Shown here piece by piece: positions 1-12,868 of a stretch of 64,000 nt of DNA (positions are counted from its first letter, which is position 1; every line of letters starts with the position of its first letter). The position numbers and the translations under genes are program-made. The notes beneath the pieces were generated by a model. It was given only the letters and a program-made list of their open reading frames with translations, did no database searches and had not been told where the DNA came from. This DNA is from Pseudorasbora parva (lineage: Eukaryota; Chordata; Actinopteri; Cypriniformes; Gobionidae): positions 34,287,951-34,351,950 of the forward strand of contig NC_090188.1 of the NCBI RefSeq assembly GCF_024679245.1. Reading direction: 5' to 3'.

Positions 1-460
1 TTATTGCCTAAAAAAACGAGCAAGCTTCTTTTCCGGGTTGGTGACATCATAAAGCCTTACTAATCACCACAGATGTGACTTCTGCCCGTAATGGTAATGG
101 GCGGGCTGTTTCCGGACAACCTGTGCTTGGCACTTCAGCCAATACAAATACATGAAACTACATTTGGCCATCTAACCAATCTAAGACCATTGCGTTTTTC
201 GGAGGGATGTACTTCATAGAAACAAGAAGCAAACAAGCTGTTCAAAGGACGGTGCAGAGAGCGTAATAAAGATAAAATAGGGCACCGTTTGAGTCATTTG
301 TAGTAATTTACACACATTATTGAGTGCACTTATTCTATCCCATATTGCACCGCAATAACGAAAGTACAGTCAATGTACACACAGCGGCTGTCTGAATTCA
401 TTGACTTGTTTTCATTCACTCCTTCAAGTGTATTAGAGGACACAAATAGGGAATAGTCAT
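1..460 (+). repeat. Dispersed element, truncated at window start; relative of the one at 43219-43797
   Basis: Bases 1-290 align closely with 43357-43650, starting with the shared TTATTGCCTAAAAAAACG and continuing through GTGACATCATAAA and GACAACCTGTGCTTGGCA. This copy then continues with about 170 bases (TAGTAATTTACACACATTA and after) absent from the second copy, so it is the fuller version. Its 5' end lies outside the window. No coding potential. Confidence 0.8.
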
Positions 461-769
461 TGAAGGTTTAGGTTCACAGGTCCAAAAAATCGTACCCGAA
501 CCCAAAGAGACCCGTAATGTGCTACACAGAACCGACCCGGACCCGTCTATTATTTCAAAAGCTGTTCTAGTGTTCTAGTCAGATCGACTCTGGTATTACA
601 CACAATGTTAAACAGACGTGCTCTCGGGTGCTCCGTAAAGACCTTTAGTTTAGGAGGAGATTTTGGATTCAGCCTAGGTCACAGGGACCAAAAAACACAA
701 TAGATACACAAGACAGAGCATACATTAAACAAATATTTGGTGCAAAATAGCCATGACGAACATTATAAG
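461..769. other. Intron, no recognised feature
   Basis: AT-rich sequence between two mobile elements. No exon, RNA gene or clear repeat is seen. Confidence 0.5.
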
Positions 770-933
770 CAGTGTTGGAGATAAGGCATTACAAGTGACA
801 TAAGTTATGTAATATAATTACTTTTTTTAATCGAGAAAACTAAAACATTACTTTAAATTACAATAAAATAGGCAAGTTACTTTTTCCAAATAAGTCATGC
901 AAGTTACCGGTAGCCTACTTTGTTTTCCAATTA

Positions 934-2173
934 TTAAAGCTACACTGTGTAACTTTTTTAGTTTATTCTTAGCTAAAATCACTTAGTTCTTTCAAAAATA
1001 TATGTGCTCATTAATGTATATTTACTTCTTTCAAGTAATAATGCATTCTCATAATTTTATAATATACCATTGAAAATACATAAGTGTTGAGGGTTTGGAT
1101 GGCGGTCGCCATGTTGCTCCTCCATCTTGAAAGTACATTTGCCAAAGAGGGACATACCCGTAAATTCAAGCTTCGCTTTTCGCGTTTTTACACTCGATGG
1201 CACTGTGTCGAATGTGAAGAGGAGGATTGCTTGAGGCTGCTATATGATGATGGAGGATCACTCTTAAGCCCCTTTCACACTGCACGTCGGACCCGCAATA
1301 TTCCCGGAACATTGCCGGGTCGCCTTCTGTGTGAAAGCAACCACGTCCCGGAATTGATTACCGAATTCGACCCCGGTCGGGGACCTAGTAACATTGCGGG
1401 ATTTGTATCAGAGTCGCCAAGGAAGCGGAAAAGAGAAAGACAGGCAAATCAACAAGACAAAAAAGTAAATACTGGAGTGGCCTTTCCAAGATGGAAAGAG
1501 CTCATGAGGAGCAACGATTTTAAAAAGAACGCCGACATTGCCTGCTTTCTTCTCGACAGGTAATATTAATTCAGCCTATTTGTGTATATTGGAAGTTTTA
1601 TTGTTGCTTGGCTAATTATATCATGGTGTGCTGTGCATAACACTAGAACGACGTCTAGGATAGTTTTCCTCGCGTCAATGATGAAAAAGTATTGTTTACC
1701 TTATAACATAAATCCGTGTTCTATGACGGATAACATGAGATTAATATATTAATTGCATTATAATTTGTTTGCCTTACGCTAGTGGTGTTGTACAATATAC
1801 AGAATAATGATAGCACTGATAAAAGTTACTTTACTAAGATTAGCTTGCATTCGTCTGGGAACCTGATAGCTGATGTTAGCAATGAACTGGTTATTATTCA
1901 GTTCTATTATTCATTTTACATAGATTAACTTGATCATAGATCATTTGGTAAATTAAATAACTGCAAATTATAATAGTTTTCAAAAATTACCTCATCACTT
2001 GAGTTGACGCAACACTCACCGAAGAGGTCGAACTGAAAGCCATGAGACTAAATCGGCCACCGTAGGAGTTGAAACGAAATCGAAATTGAGAGGAGCAGAA
2101 ACAATTATTCACTGGATGGTCATATACCCTTTCACCACTAGATGGGAGAAAATATCACACAGTGTAGCTTTAA
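934..2173 (+). mobile_element. TIR element nested in the hAT copy, carrying a coding remnant
   Basis: The ends TTAAAGCTACACTGTGT (934) and its inverse ACACAGTGTAGCTTTAA (ending 2173) form a 17-bp perfect terminal inverted repeat. A deletion derivative sits in opposite orientation at 46813-47028, which confirms it as a mobile unit. The interior holds an open frame at 1084-1563. The superfamily is not determined; an AT-rich target is evident. Confidence 0.75.
1084..1563 (+). pseudogene. Coding remnant inside a mobile element (159 codons)
   Basis: An open frame of 159 codons runs from ATG-less context at the element start to a TAA right after LLDR. The C-terminal part is basic (SPRKRKRERQ) and followed by FPRWKELM and a FLLD ending, a pattern I associate with short N-terminal segments of transposon-related fish proteins. 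The last codons are followed by GTAATA, which could be a splice donor, so this may be a first exon. The middle (SLLSPFHTARRTR...) looks like a separate inserted repeat with its own CCCCTTTCACAC start. Function is not known. A deletion copy at 46.8 kb retains part of the same coding stretch. Confidence 0.4.
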
Positions 2174-2925
2174 ATGGCACATCATCTGTCCCCATGTTGA
2201 GAGATATTGGTCCAAGAGTAAAGCCCAGAGACGTTGTGCGCTCTGTGTAAACATGATAGATATTGTCATTCTAGACTACATGTTAGCATGAATTTGCTTA
2301 ACTCACTTGCACAAATACAGATTTAGTAATCCTCAAAATTAATAAAAACAGTGAAATGCAAATTCAGAATATATTACACAAACCTGCAATAATTAAATGT
2401 TAAATTACACAAATATACTTTATGTATTTAATCTCACTTTATTTACCAATATCTTTGCTGCTGACCTTCGATGATCCAATTCAACCACACTAATAAGCAA
2501 AAATTACTTTAGATAAACAGCACACAAATCCCCCTTGTTTGTTTAATTGTTTATTTTTTTTATTTATTTTTTTCGGACGCAAGAGTGTTATCCAATTCTT
2601 TCACAAGAATGCCGGCACATCTGAAAGGTTTGTTGAGCTGCACCCTCTACTGTACAGGCTTCAATTTGCATTTCCTTCAGTCTAAAGCTTATTCATTTCA
2701 CATTTGGTTTGAATTGGCCATTCAATTTGCCAAAAGTACAGAATATAAATATATATATATATAAAAAACAACAGCCCAGGTAAGACAAAGTCATGTAACC
2801 GTAATGGGACACATTACATAAAATGTTACTCAGTTACTTTTTAAGGAAATTACACTAAAAATTGTGTTAGTAACTATTTTAATGCATGTCTTGTACCAGT
2901 AACTTTTCCTAACACTCATTATAAG

Positions 2926-3890
2926 TGGATCTTTAATGTTTGAAATGTTATAACTGCATTTGTTCAATTTTTACAGTGTAGTGTATGGATACTGATTTCT
3001 CCCTGAATCATGGGTGTTGTTCATTTAACTGTCCACAATCTCAGATCTTAATGTGGTTAATAATATTGTTTGCTGTTTGTTCTTGCCTTTGCATTGTGAG
3101 AACAACAACACTTCTATTCTAAGGTCTGAATATGTGTCTCACTCTCTCCATCGAAGCTTTAATTAGAATGTGTCATATATGACAACAAAATGATGGAGTC
3201 TGTTTCTCTCTTTTGTTGTATTTTCTTTTAATTAATTCAGTGTCCTTATTTCCTTACTGGTTTTCTTTATATAAAGCCAATCTGTTATCTGCTATTGTTC
3301 ATCACACACCAGTAAACACAATTATGACTGCCCTTATAAGGGATAAGAAATGAATATGAGAATATAACAGTCCAAAGACTCTCAAAAAAACCATAGCCTG
3401 TAAAAAAAATAAAAATAAAATAAAAAATGGACGTAGTGTCCGTGATGTCACCCATATGTTCTGAAGAGCAGTTTTGAAGCGTAAAGTAGGGTCGAGATGG
3501 CCGTTGCCATCTTGGCAGCGCTTCATCGCACGTCCACTCACGTGGCTGGTGCTGAGGTGACGTGATAAGTAACAGACAGCTGACAAACAATGATCGACCT
3601 GTCACTCAAGTGGCCACGCCCTTATGTATGCTGAACTTTAAGACTTTATATAACGTAAACGAATGAAATATAAAACAATTCACCCCCCTCACAGTTGTCA
3701 TGAAGGGTAAAATTAGCTGTATAGGCCGAAACCACAATTTGTACCAGGCTGTATTTTTTATTTTATTTATTTTTTAAGCTGTAAAGTTGGCAATTTTAAC
3801 ATGGGACTCAATGAGATTATGTTCTCTTTTGGCCTCTGTCTTTAGCGGCCAGTCAATGAATTGCAATTTAGGTTACTTCTGTGTTGGCTT
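2926..3890. other. Intron, no recognised gene
   Basis: Ordinary AT-rich intron. Overlapping minus-strand frames near 3285-3605 show no family resemblance and are taken as chance. Confidence 0.5.
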
Positions 3891-3899
3891 CAATTTTGT

Positions 3900-4530
3900 G
3901 CCTGTAAGCTTGACACAAAATGGGCCCTGTTTTTACCGATCTGAGTGCATGGTCTGAAGCGCACAGCACAGGTGCACTTAGGGCATGTCCGAATCCACTT
4001 TTGCTAGTTTAATGATAAAAAAAAAAGGTCTGCGCCCCAGGTGCATGGTCCAAAAAGGATGTTTCTTAATGAGTCATGGATGTGTTTTGGGCATAACGTG
4101 CTATAAACCAATCAGAGTCTCATCTCCCATTACCAGTTGCATTTGCACCATGGCAGATTTATGAGCGGAAAGACTGAACACTTGACAGGACTCATTTTAT
4201 TTATAATATTTAAAGAAATTTGTGTGCTGCTGTGTGTGTATTAAGCAGAGTGTTTGTGCGGTGTGCATCCACCTATAGGTGCATTTTACTAAGGCGCCCT
4301 TTAAATAACACAAAAATTAAACTTTTTGTGCTATTGACTTTAGACCAGGTTTGTGTTGGTCAATGGCGTAGTCGTTTTCAGTTGCCTCAAGATAACAATG
4401 CATCTAAACACACCTCGTTTTCAGACCACGGGCGAACAGATGGGCGTGAGTGCATTTGCTATTTAAACAACGTGGCACTGAACGTGAAAATGATAACTGC
4501 GTCGGGCTGAAACGAGCAAAAATCACTTGT
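3900..4530. repeat. Probable dispersed repeat
   Basis: Contains strings I associate with a common fish repeat (GGTCTGCGCCCCAGGTGCAT, AAACCAATCAGAGTCTCATC, CGCCATGG-like segment). Ends are not defined and no second copy lies in the window, so this rests on recollection only. Confidence 0.35.
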
Positions 4531-4609
4531 CACATCTGCTGTCCCATTGCACCGGGTGTATGATAGGACCCAGTGTCACATTTCAGTCAATTTAGGGGTT
4601 TCAGTTGTT

Positions 4610-4852
4610 AATTTAGGTTGTCTACAAACCGGAAGGTTTGTGGTTCAATCCCCAGTTCCACCTGACCAAGTGTTGAGGTGTCCATGAGCAAGACAGTGAA
4701 CCCCAGCTGCTCCCGACGAGCTAGATGGCGCCTTGCATTGCCCACAACGCCGTCGGTGTATGAATGCGTGACTGTGAGGCAATATGTAAAGTGCTTTGGA
4801 TGGTCATAGGTCTGTTAAAAGTGCCATACAAATGTCCATTTACCATTTATCA
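4610..4852 (+). repeat. tRNA-derived SINE-like repeat
   Basis: A pol III B-box-like GGTTCAATCCC at 4642-4652 is followed by the SINE body motif GTCCATGAGCAAGACAGTGA, TCGGTGTATGAATG and a tail GTAAAGTGCTTTGGATGG that ends in LINE-type AAATGTCCATTTACC. The A-box region is eroded. Direction is + . It has no gene. Confidence 0.65.
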
Positions 4853-4924
4853 GAATTCCACCAAAACAAGGGCCACACATTTCATTCGGGCCTGGTATTA
4901 AGGAGTTATAGAATCTGATATATA

Positions 4925-5025
4925 TGATGGCAGTGAAGGTCTCATGACACATATGCAGATTAGGGTGAGTAGAACTGCGAATACTCTGTTTGAATGTTAA
5001 GATCCTCTTTCCCAAAGGCAGCATG
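4925..5025 (+). repeat. Intronic segment shared with 25370-25465
   Basis: About 90 bases from GAAGGTCTCATGACACATAT to CTTTCCCA align with the segment near 25375 (GAAGGTCTTGTGGCAGATAT). The identity is roughly four in five by eye. It may be an old dispersed repeat or a duplicated non-coding element. Confidence 0.55.
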
Positions 5026-6250
5026 TATGCTGTAAATGACGACAGAATATTTATTTTTGGGTCTATTCCTTTTAGTCTGTGCGGTGCACTCCAGGTGCAC
5101 TTGCTGTTCCTCTGTTGTTGTGGAAACGAGGAAGATTGTGTTGCACACTTGCAATTTTGCAGATAGAATCTTTCCCACCTCCTTCCCACTTTCGCAGGTC
5201 CCCAAAGCGCATGCAGATAGCTGTTAACTGTCAAATTGTTTGGCAGCCTCTCTAAGCACCACCTCCGAAGCTTTCTCCAACTGTCCTTCTCCCAGTGTAG
5301 GGTGCCAGAAGGACAGAGACCATCTTCCGCATCCCTGGCGCGTTCACCTGCCTTTCCCCTGGTGTTAGTTCGCTTTAATGCATAATGCCCTCAAGCCACT
5401 GTCTACTCTCTCTTCACACTCACTGTCGATCTCGCTACCTCTCTTTTTCTTTCTGGCTGGTACCTGTCTCAGCCCTGGGAATGGTTGGCAGGTAACACAA
5501 GAGCAGGATGTGATTGTGCATCTGATTAGTTTTGTTCATGGTCAGTTGAATTACAGGTATGATTACTTATATTTAAGGCTGTAAATTAAAATCTAATTAT
5601 AATCAAATTACTGACTTAAAGGAACTGTATGTAACAAATGTATTTTAATTAATTATAAAATGGCCCTGATAAGTCACTAGACATTAAGAAATCATGGTCA
5701 TTTCAAATACTCACTGACAACAGTAGTCCGGCCTGGATATTGTCATTTAAAAGTTGTTGTCGCAGCACTCAACTGATGTTGATGTTGTCATGTTGTGAAG
5801 CTCTGCCCTCCACCTATCGACCAATCACAAAGTCAGTAGAGTTTCAGCATCCGGGTTGCCAGCTCTGCTATAGTTACCCCAGCTGCAGATCTACAAACGT
5901 TCCTGCTGGATCCTGCAGCCTATCTGTCAACCTCGAGTCAGGGGGGAGGGGGAGAGGGAGAGGGGATAGTGATTGCAGTACCAGTTTTGACCACAAGCTT
6001 ACATACACTTCATTTAAGCATTTCTCAAAAGGGGCGTTCATATATTTTATCTGTTTAACGTGCCAAAAATATTTTACGCAACTAACACTGCATCTTTTTT
6101 GTATAGCCTATAGTATATTATAATGACATCTATTGCAATAAGATGAAAAAGAGACGAAAAGAAAAAAACTTAGATGGGATGACAAATTTTTGTTGGCCAA
6201 AACCTGGAAACGAAACAGTACTGAACAGTAACAGAATCTCATTCAGTATT
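5026..6250. other. Intron with a probable dispersed repeat at about 5619-6000
   Basis: The block from AAAGGAACTGTATGTAAC through the G-rich run at 5940-5966 resembles a cyprinid dispersed repeat by memory. Open frames here (5378-5584, 5740-6123) have no recognisable domain. Nothing else is seen. Confidence 0.35.
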
Positions 6251-6252
6251 CT

Positions 6253-6421
6253 CAATGCCATTACTTCCGCCAGAGAAGGTAAAAAAAAAATGGTGTGATA
6301 ATTAATATGTGATATGAATACATAGATGCCTCGTTCGACCGATCCGTGCAGGCACTAATGAGGATTCTATATATATATATATATGATCGTTTGACCTTCT
6401 CTGGCGGAAGTAATGGCGTTG
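6253..6421. repeat. Fold-back (inverted repeat) element
   Basis: The arm CATTACTTCCGCCAGAGAAG (from 6258) is repeated inverted as CTTCTCTGGCGGAAGTAATG (to 6416). The 110-bp loop includes a short AT run. It looks like a small MITE. Confidence 0.65.
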
Positions 6422-6596
6422 GGAATATTAGATCAGATTCGTCAGCTATGAGGTAAAAAAATATATAAACACTGTTCGGTTTCGGTTTCATGTTTTAAGA
6501 CATAAATGTATCGTCACAAGCTGCAGGGTTTTGTATGGATTCGTATGTATATGTGTGTTTTACTATTATAGTGGCACTCATAGAAAGACACCCCTT

Positions 6597-6732
6597 TGAC
6601 ATGCATTATACGAGCAACGGTTGGAGTTAAAAATCTTAATTTGTGTTCTACTGAAGAAACAAACACACCTACATATTGGATGCCCTAGGGGTAAACATCC
6701 CATTTTCATTTTTGGGTGAACTATCCATTTAA
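6597..6732. mobile_element. Truncated MITE of the family seen intact at 30383-30610
   Basis: From GACATGCATTATACGAGCAA to TTTTGGGTGAACTATCCATT it matches the right half of the element at 30383-30610 with few changes. The left half is missing. Confidence 0.75.
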
Positions 6733-6997
6733 GTCCCTGAAAAGGGGTCCATTGCATAAACATTGCCTTTATGTTTTTTCAGGACTTTTCAGGATCACCA
6801 AATCTAGATAACCAGTGCTGGATGACCAGTGCTCAAACAGGATAGGGAATCACAATGTAGAATTATAGATATGTAAAGAGATATCAAGTAGAATAGCCAG
6901 TGTGGGGTCAATAAAAGTTTTTATTTTTATTTTTTATTTTTTATTTTTCAATATATATTTATTTTTATTTTAAATGAAAATGCACACATTTATAATT

Positions 6998-6998
6998 A

Positions 6999-7097
<99 letters not shown>

Positions 7098-7099
7098 AA
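6998..7099. repeat. (TAAA)n microsatellite
   Basis: About 100 bases of near-perfect AAAT/TTTA repeats. Open frames across it are repeat artefacts. Confidence 0.97.
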
Positions 7100-7267
7100 A
7101 CAAGAAAAACCCCACCCCATCATCTTTCAGCAGTCCGCTCATCTGAGACCTACAACACAAACACTGTACAATGAGGCTATTTATAACAAGTATCAAGTAT
7201 AGATGTACTGTAATCATTGTATGCATCTTTAATACATATTCTAAAAACAAAAATATTTTTGATTGTG

Positions 7268-7270
<3 letters not shown>

Positions 7271-7350
<80 letters not shown>
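7271..7350. repeat. (AT)n microsatellite
   Basis: Forty uninterrupted AT units. Confidence 0.98.
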
Positions 7351-7352
<2 letters not shown>

Positions 7353-8097
7353 ATTAGTGACAGAATAAAATTGATTATTTTTGGTCAATTTTGACAGCTG
7401 TTTGGGGGATTATTTTGTGAGGCCAAACTCTTTCTACTTTGCTGTAGGCCTATACTGAAAGGCTGAATATGTTAAAGCCTACCTAATCACTGTAGCCTGA
7501 CGGACGAACAAATAAAATTAAAATCTTGTAAGATACTGCATGATCCAAATATAGTATTATTTGATAATTTAAAAAAAAGTTTTCATTACATTTTGGGCAT
7601 GAAATCCACGCTGAATCCACCCTTCTGATGGGATCAGTTTAATCCAGGGGTGCTTCCTAATTCTTATTTGTGCATCCTTGTTACCTTTCCTAGCTTCCTT
7701 TCCTTACGCTTTAGCTCTACCCCTTCAGGATGTGAGGAAAAGATGCGAGGACGGAGGAATTGAATCAAGTGAAATGATATATCCTCGCTCCCTTTAACGT
7801 CACTTTAAAGCGGCGTCAGTTAATGATGACTGTGCACCGCTGGATTGAGTCAGGATTCTTGAACAGATAACTATTTATATTGTGAGCTTCAACCTCCACA
7901 AAATATCACATTTGTTCATATTTTAATAAATATTACCAGTTATTATTAACAACGAATTCCAGTTATTAACTTCTTTTTATTCGTTGTATAGTATTTGTTT
8001 CTATTTGTTTCTCTCTTTGTTTCTTTCATATTCTTGTGCTTTGTTATAATTCTGCAACTATCAGGTGTTGTTATTTGACAAACATTTGTGTCTTGTA

Positions 8098-9801
8098 CAG
8101 TGTTGTGCAAGTTACTTCCAAACTGTAATATATTATAGATTACTTATTACTGCTATTTAAAAGTAATTCTTTACATTACAAAATTACTGTCTCAGAATTG
8201 TAATGCGTTACATTACTCCCGTATTATTTTTGAGTTACTTTCACCAACATCTACAGAATTAGCTCTTAACATTCTAAAATGTAGGCTACCAGAGAGAATT
8301 TTACATCCAGTGGAAGGAAATATGATAAAGCATAATGACTGTGGGCTATCCAGGCTAACAATAGAGAAAAAAGTGAAAGCAAAGTGAAAGCTGCAAGAAA
8401 TCATGACAGACAGAATCACAAATGATCCAATTCTGTTATAAGTAGGCCTATTGTAGAGGTAAAGATTATCTTGCAATATCTGGGATGGGCTTAGGTCTGT
8501 TCATAGACACAGCAGAACTGTGTGTAAACTCTAGATTATGACAATATGCGCATTTGTTCTTTTCTTATTGTTGTGACATCGATAGTTCTTTCGGTTTTAG
8601 ACAATGGTTGCATTTGACTAGCCTACGTTCTTGTCCTTATCTCTGATAAACTCTAAGCAATGCAAACCCATCTCGCGAATGTACAGTAGGGATGTGACGG
8701 TGTGGACATTTTCCCACCAGTTAATCAAAGTGTGATGTGACAACACCGGTAATAATGGTATCTGGGCTTTTAAATTACTATCTAACCGAAAGGAACATTC
8801 GCACGGCCGCTTCGGGCATTAATACCGGGAGCGGATACAAAGCTAGTGCTTTCAATGAATTCCTATGAAAGTTAAGCTTCCATATGGATGAACTGAAAAC
8901 GCGCCAGTGTGCGCACACCGTGAATGACAGCTCTTCAGTAAATGTGCGCTCTGTGTGGCCAAGCAGATTTTAGTTTTGGTTTAGAATTAGCCTATTATTC
9001 TTAATGAAAAACAGAACACAATGACAAACTCCCTTTAATAGGCGCCAAATCTTCCACGATCATCTTGTCTGTCAGCTCAAGATCTGACTCCTGCTGCGTT
9101 TGTAGGCTACTGCGACATGTTCGGATCATACTTAGCAGACACCTTCAGTTTTTTATTTGAACGGCCTGTTCTCTAACTGAACTAAATTTCTTTATTACTA
9201 TAAAAAATCAAAACGACAGTGTCACGGTGTGCAGTAGTCTAATTCTGTGTTGTTTATAGGCTACTTTAGTTTGGCTCAGCAGCGCGCCTCTTGTCCGTTC
9301 TACAATGATTCTATGATTCTTTGAAACGACAGAGCCTTTAAACCTTCTTTAGCTACTTTTCCACTGGCCAGCACGAGCACAGAGGCTGAAATCATGCTTG
9401 CAGTACTTCTGTAAAATTCGCACTAAACACGCCTTCACTGGACTATGTCACACAATATACAAATGTACACCAGTAAGAGGCAGATGAATGAAGTAAATCG
9501 CTATACAAATATATCAGAAGCTGTCATTTAGTCTTTATTTACTAACTTGGACACCACACGCGGCCATTGAATGACCACCAACAGGTAATAACTTGCATTT
9601 TTCATTCGTTAATGTAGGCCTATCGCTGTTTTTTTTTTTTTTTCCTTTTTTTTGTGTGGGGGTGGGGCAAGCGTTACTGAAAATGTACAGAGTACAATAT
9701 TACTGAAAATTAATTAGTAATGCCTTACACTACTGCATTACAGCAAAAAGTAATACGTTACTGTAATGTATTACTTTTGTAATGTGTTACTCCCAACACT
9801 G
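8098..9801. mobile_element. hAT-like non-autonomous transposon with 8-bp target duplication
   Basis: Starts CAGTGTTGTGCAAGTTACTT and ends GTGTTACTCCCAACACTG. It is flanked by GTCTTGTA (8090-8097) and GTCTTGCA (9802-9809), a 7/8 match. It has the GTTACTTTT-rich sub-termini of this fish hAT group. The interior has no transposase. It belongs to the same group as the copy at 770-2917. Confidence 0.8.
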
Positions 9802-10019
9802 GTCTTGCACATGTACACATATTAATAATAATGAATAAACTGTGGCACAATGTGAAGGGGGAGAATTAATGTTTGCGTCACGTTTAGTCAATATAACACT
9901 TCCGCAAAGGATCCACCTGCGTGTCCTCGCTCATGAAATCTCGTTCAATTAAATGAAAACATTGCTGAAATTATTATCTTTGGTTGCACGGCTGGTAGCC
10001 CAACAGTAAACGAAAACTT

Positions 10020-10765
10020 AGGCCCATGGAAGGGGTACCTGCAGGAACAAATAAAGAACTTGGGAGTCATCCATAATTTTCAATTGGCAGATAAAGACAG
10101 TGGTCCGTAATTGCTTATTTTATTTAAGAGCAATAGCCAAACTGAAACCCATACTCTCAGCCAGTGACCTGGAAAAAGTAGTACATGCATATATTTTTTT
10201 CCCGTTTAGACTACTGTAGTGCACTTTATGTCGGGACGTGTCAAACACACATTGCACGCTTGCAGCTGCCGCAAGGCTATTGATGAATGGTGGAAAAAAG
10301 GACCATGTTACTCCCTTATTAGCGTCTCTAGGCTGGCTACCAATACATTTTAGGATACAGTACACAATATTAGTATATGTTTTTTAAGCACTGCATGCAA
10401 TGGTGCCTGAATATTTAGTTGAGCTTATTAAGCCCTATAGTGCAAGCAAAAGTCTAAGATCAGCAAACAAGTTTCTTTTAACTGTTCCCCGTGCACGTCT
10501 CAAAAATAAGGTGATCGTGCTTTCTCTGTCACTGGTCTTAGATTATGGAATAGCCTGCCGTTGGATGTTCTTCCATAAATCTAAATGTTTTTAAGGGCCG
10601 CTTAAAAATGTATCTGTACTCTCTGGCATTTTAGTACATCAGTACATGGATGTTGTTGTATTTTGTCTTGTTGTATTGTTGGTTTCCTTTTAACTGCAAT
10701 GTACAGCACTTTGAAACTACGTTGGTAGTCTGTAAGGTGCTGTATAAATATATAAATGAACGAAC
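10020..10765 (+). pseudogene. Degenerate L2-like LINE 3' end (reverse transcriptase C-terminus and tail)
   Basis: With frames patched by eye, the + strand gives LINE-type pieces in order: NLGVI near the start, SASDLEKVVHAYI, a CNAL-like stretch, SRLATN (for LHWLP), and LWNSLPLDV near 10545. It ends with the non-coding tail CAGCACTTTGAAACTACGTT and GGTGCTGTATAAATA followed by short ATGAACGA repeats, typical of L2-like LINE ends. Many stops and shifts make it dead. Confidence 0.65.
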
Positions 10766-10931
10766 GAATGACTCCTCAGGAAGCCTCCTCTCTCCTCCAC
10801 CCTTGCCTCCTCGCGGTGCAATTAGAAAATTGAGATCTCCTACAAGATGGCTGAGCTCCATCGGTTTACGGGTCATAGGATAGAGGACGGAGGAGTGAGG
10901 AAACGAGGAGGGATATTGAGAAGCACCCCAG

Positions 10932-11898
10932 ATTTTTTGGATCAAAGTGATCCAAATCCTAAAAAAAAGTTCTGAAAAACCCAAACTAAAGATTGGATTA
11001 TGTGATCTAATTCGATTATGTAATCCGTTTTTTCTTTTGAAAAACACATTTTCAAGATTTGATCCAATCCGTTATCCAAAATCCTATTGGATTACTTTTG
11101 AAAAACTGGGCCCTGAACATGTAATGACATCACCGTTTTCACAAATTTGTGTCATTGTAGTTTACTCGAGTACTATAACTTCCATTTGTTCTGGTGAAAT
11201 CATAAAAAAATAGACAGAAAAAAACTGTCCCTTGTCTTGATATACAATCACCGTTACTCTACTGCGCGCAGGTCTGTTTGACCTGCATACACCCAACGGC
11301 GCTCATTTCAAGACTCGCTGACTGTCAGAATAGGAAAAATGAAAATACTCGCGGGAGTTTCTATCATTTATAGTTTAGGATATAACCATAAAATGTAAGC
11401 TAAGTGCTGAGGAAAACACATGTCAGAGACAATAAACGGCACATGCATCTGTCAAAGCATGACAGGGCAAGTAAACGCTTATGCTTTATTTTGAAGAGCT
11501 TATAAATATAAATCATTCTCATGTTTTAGACAATTTGGATCATGTACCTTCCCGCATCAGCTCACTCTGTGTCCTCCACTATCAGGGTTGCCAGGTTTTC
11601 ACAACCAAACCTGCTCAATTGCAACTCAAAGCTAGCCCAAAACAATTGCGTTTTGAAGGGGGTTCCCTTGTAAAAATAAATAAAATAATATGCAATCCAG
11701 GAAGCATGTACTGAGAATGAGGTATAAGAATATAGTGTAATAGAAGTAGATAACTATCAGTATAACCAAAAGCAGTGTTACCAAAGCAGCCGTCTGTTTT
11801 GCAAGTTTTTTTTTTCCAATAGTGTCTGTAATTATCAATGAAAAAAGTATTCACATCGGTGTTTGTTTTCTTCCTAAATTTCTTCCACTTAAATTCTT
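10932..11898. other. Intron, probable repeat debris at its start
   Basis: Bases 10935-11115 contain repeated GGATTA/TAATCC strings (TTGGATTACTTTTGAAAAAC), like a known fish repeat end. The rest shows no gene or clear element. Confidence 0.4.
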
Positions 11899-11981
11899 CC
11901 ACTTAAATCGTTCATTCATCCAATTCGTTCAAAAGTCAGATTGACTTTTGATCGAAATGGATGAATGAACGATTTAAGTGG
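11899..11981. repeat. Near-perfect 40-bp hairpin
   Basis: CCACTTAAATCGTTCATTCA (11899) pairs with TGAATGAACGATTTAAGTGG (to 11981), with about 3 bases between the full arms and few mismatches. It may be a MITE relic. Confidence 0.8.
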
Positions 11982-12301
11982 CTCACTAGTTAAAACAGTG
12001 AATCACTGCTGCTACTGGTGGTTTTAATACTTAATTTCTTTCTTTTTAAAATCTCTACTATGTTAGAATTTTATGAATGATTATACATAAATGTCATAAC
12101 GTTATGAGGTGCAATCATAATCACTGTTCTGTGCCTTTGAGTAAGTGGTGTATCTAAATGTCATGTTTACAGTTGTTCAAAAGCCGATGTGTTTCCCTTT
12201 CAATTTTTTTTAAAAATGCATTAAGGTTGAATGTAAAAATCATGTAATAAATGTCTAGATGTTGTCTCTTTCATATTTGTATATTTGTAATCAGTCAAAG
12301 C

Positions 12302-12592
<291 letters not shown>

Positions 12593-12735
12593 AAGAAATA
12601 AATTATTTAATAACAATAAACATTAAAAAGAAAATAATAATACAAATAAAATAACAGGCAGTATATCAACGTTCAACCCCCCCAATGTTCAAACTAAATC
12701 TACGCCCTTGACTGTAAAGCATTATGACTGGCTCA
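12593..12735. other. Intron, A-rich, nothing recognised
   Basis: AATAA-rich flank of the array. Confidence 0.5.
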
Positions 12736-12868
12736 TACACTCTCAGAAAAAAAGGTACAGTGATGTTACTGGGAAAAGGTTCAGTACTTTAAGAGTGCGT
12801 ATCAGTAACTTAAAGATACATATTAGTACCTTTTCGGTGTTTGTAACTTTTTTTCTGACAATGTAGGT
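12736..12868. mobile_element. Small fold-back MITE, diverged
   Basis: Left CTCAGAAAAAAAGGTACAGT and the inverse of the right end (GTCAGAAAAAAAGTTACAAA) pair, with internal GGTAC/GTACC motifs as in the element at 58986-59242. Confidence 0.55.

Larger units (their letters stand above)
770..2917. mobile_element. hAT-like DNA transposon copy with 8-bp target duplication
   Basis: The copy begins CAGTGTTGGAG and ends CCTAACACTC (last base changed from the expected G). It is flanked by a perfect 8-bp direct repeat ATTATAAG at 762-769 and 2918-2925, the duplication size of hAT transposons. The sub-terminal sequence is rich in GTTACTT/AAGTAAC motifs, as in the similar copy at 8098-9801. A second element (934-2173) is inserted in its interior. 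No transposase is left. Confidence 0.8.
7645..10931. mobile_element. Large TIR element with nested insertions
   Basis: The left end GGGGTGCTTCCTAATTCTTA (7648) and the inverse right end, TCAATATCC then GAAGCACCCC near 10920, pair as imperfect inverted repeats with shared sub-terminal TCCTC-rich sequence. If joined, the host element is interrupted by the hAT copy at 8098-9801 and the LINE tail at about 10020-10765. The ends have diverged, so the call is moderate. Confidence 0.5.
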
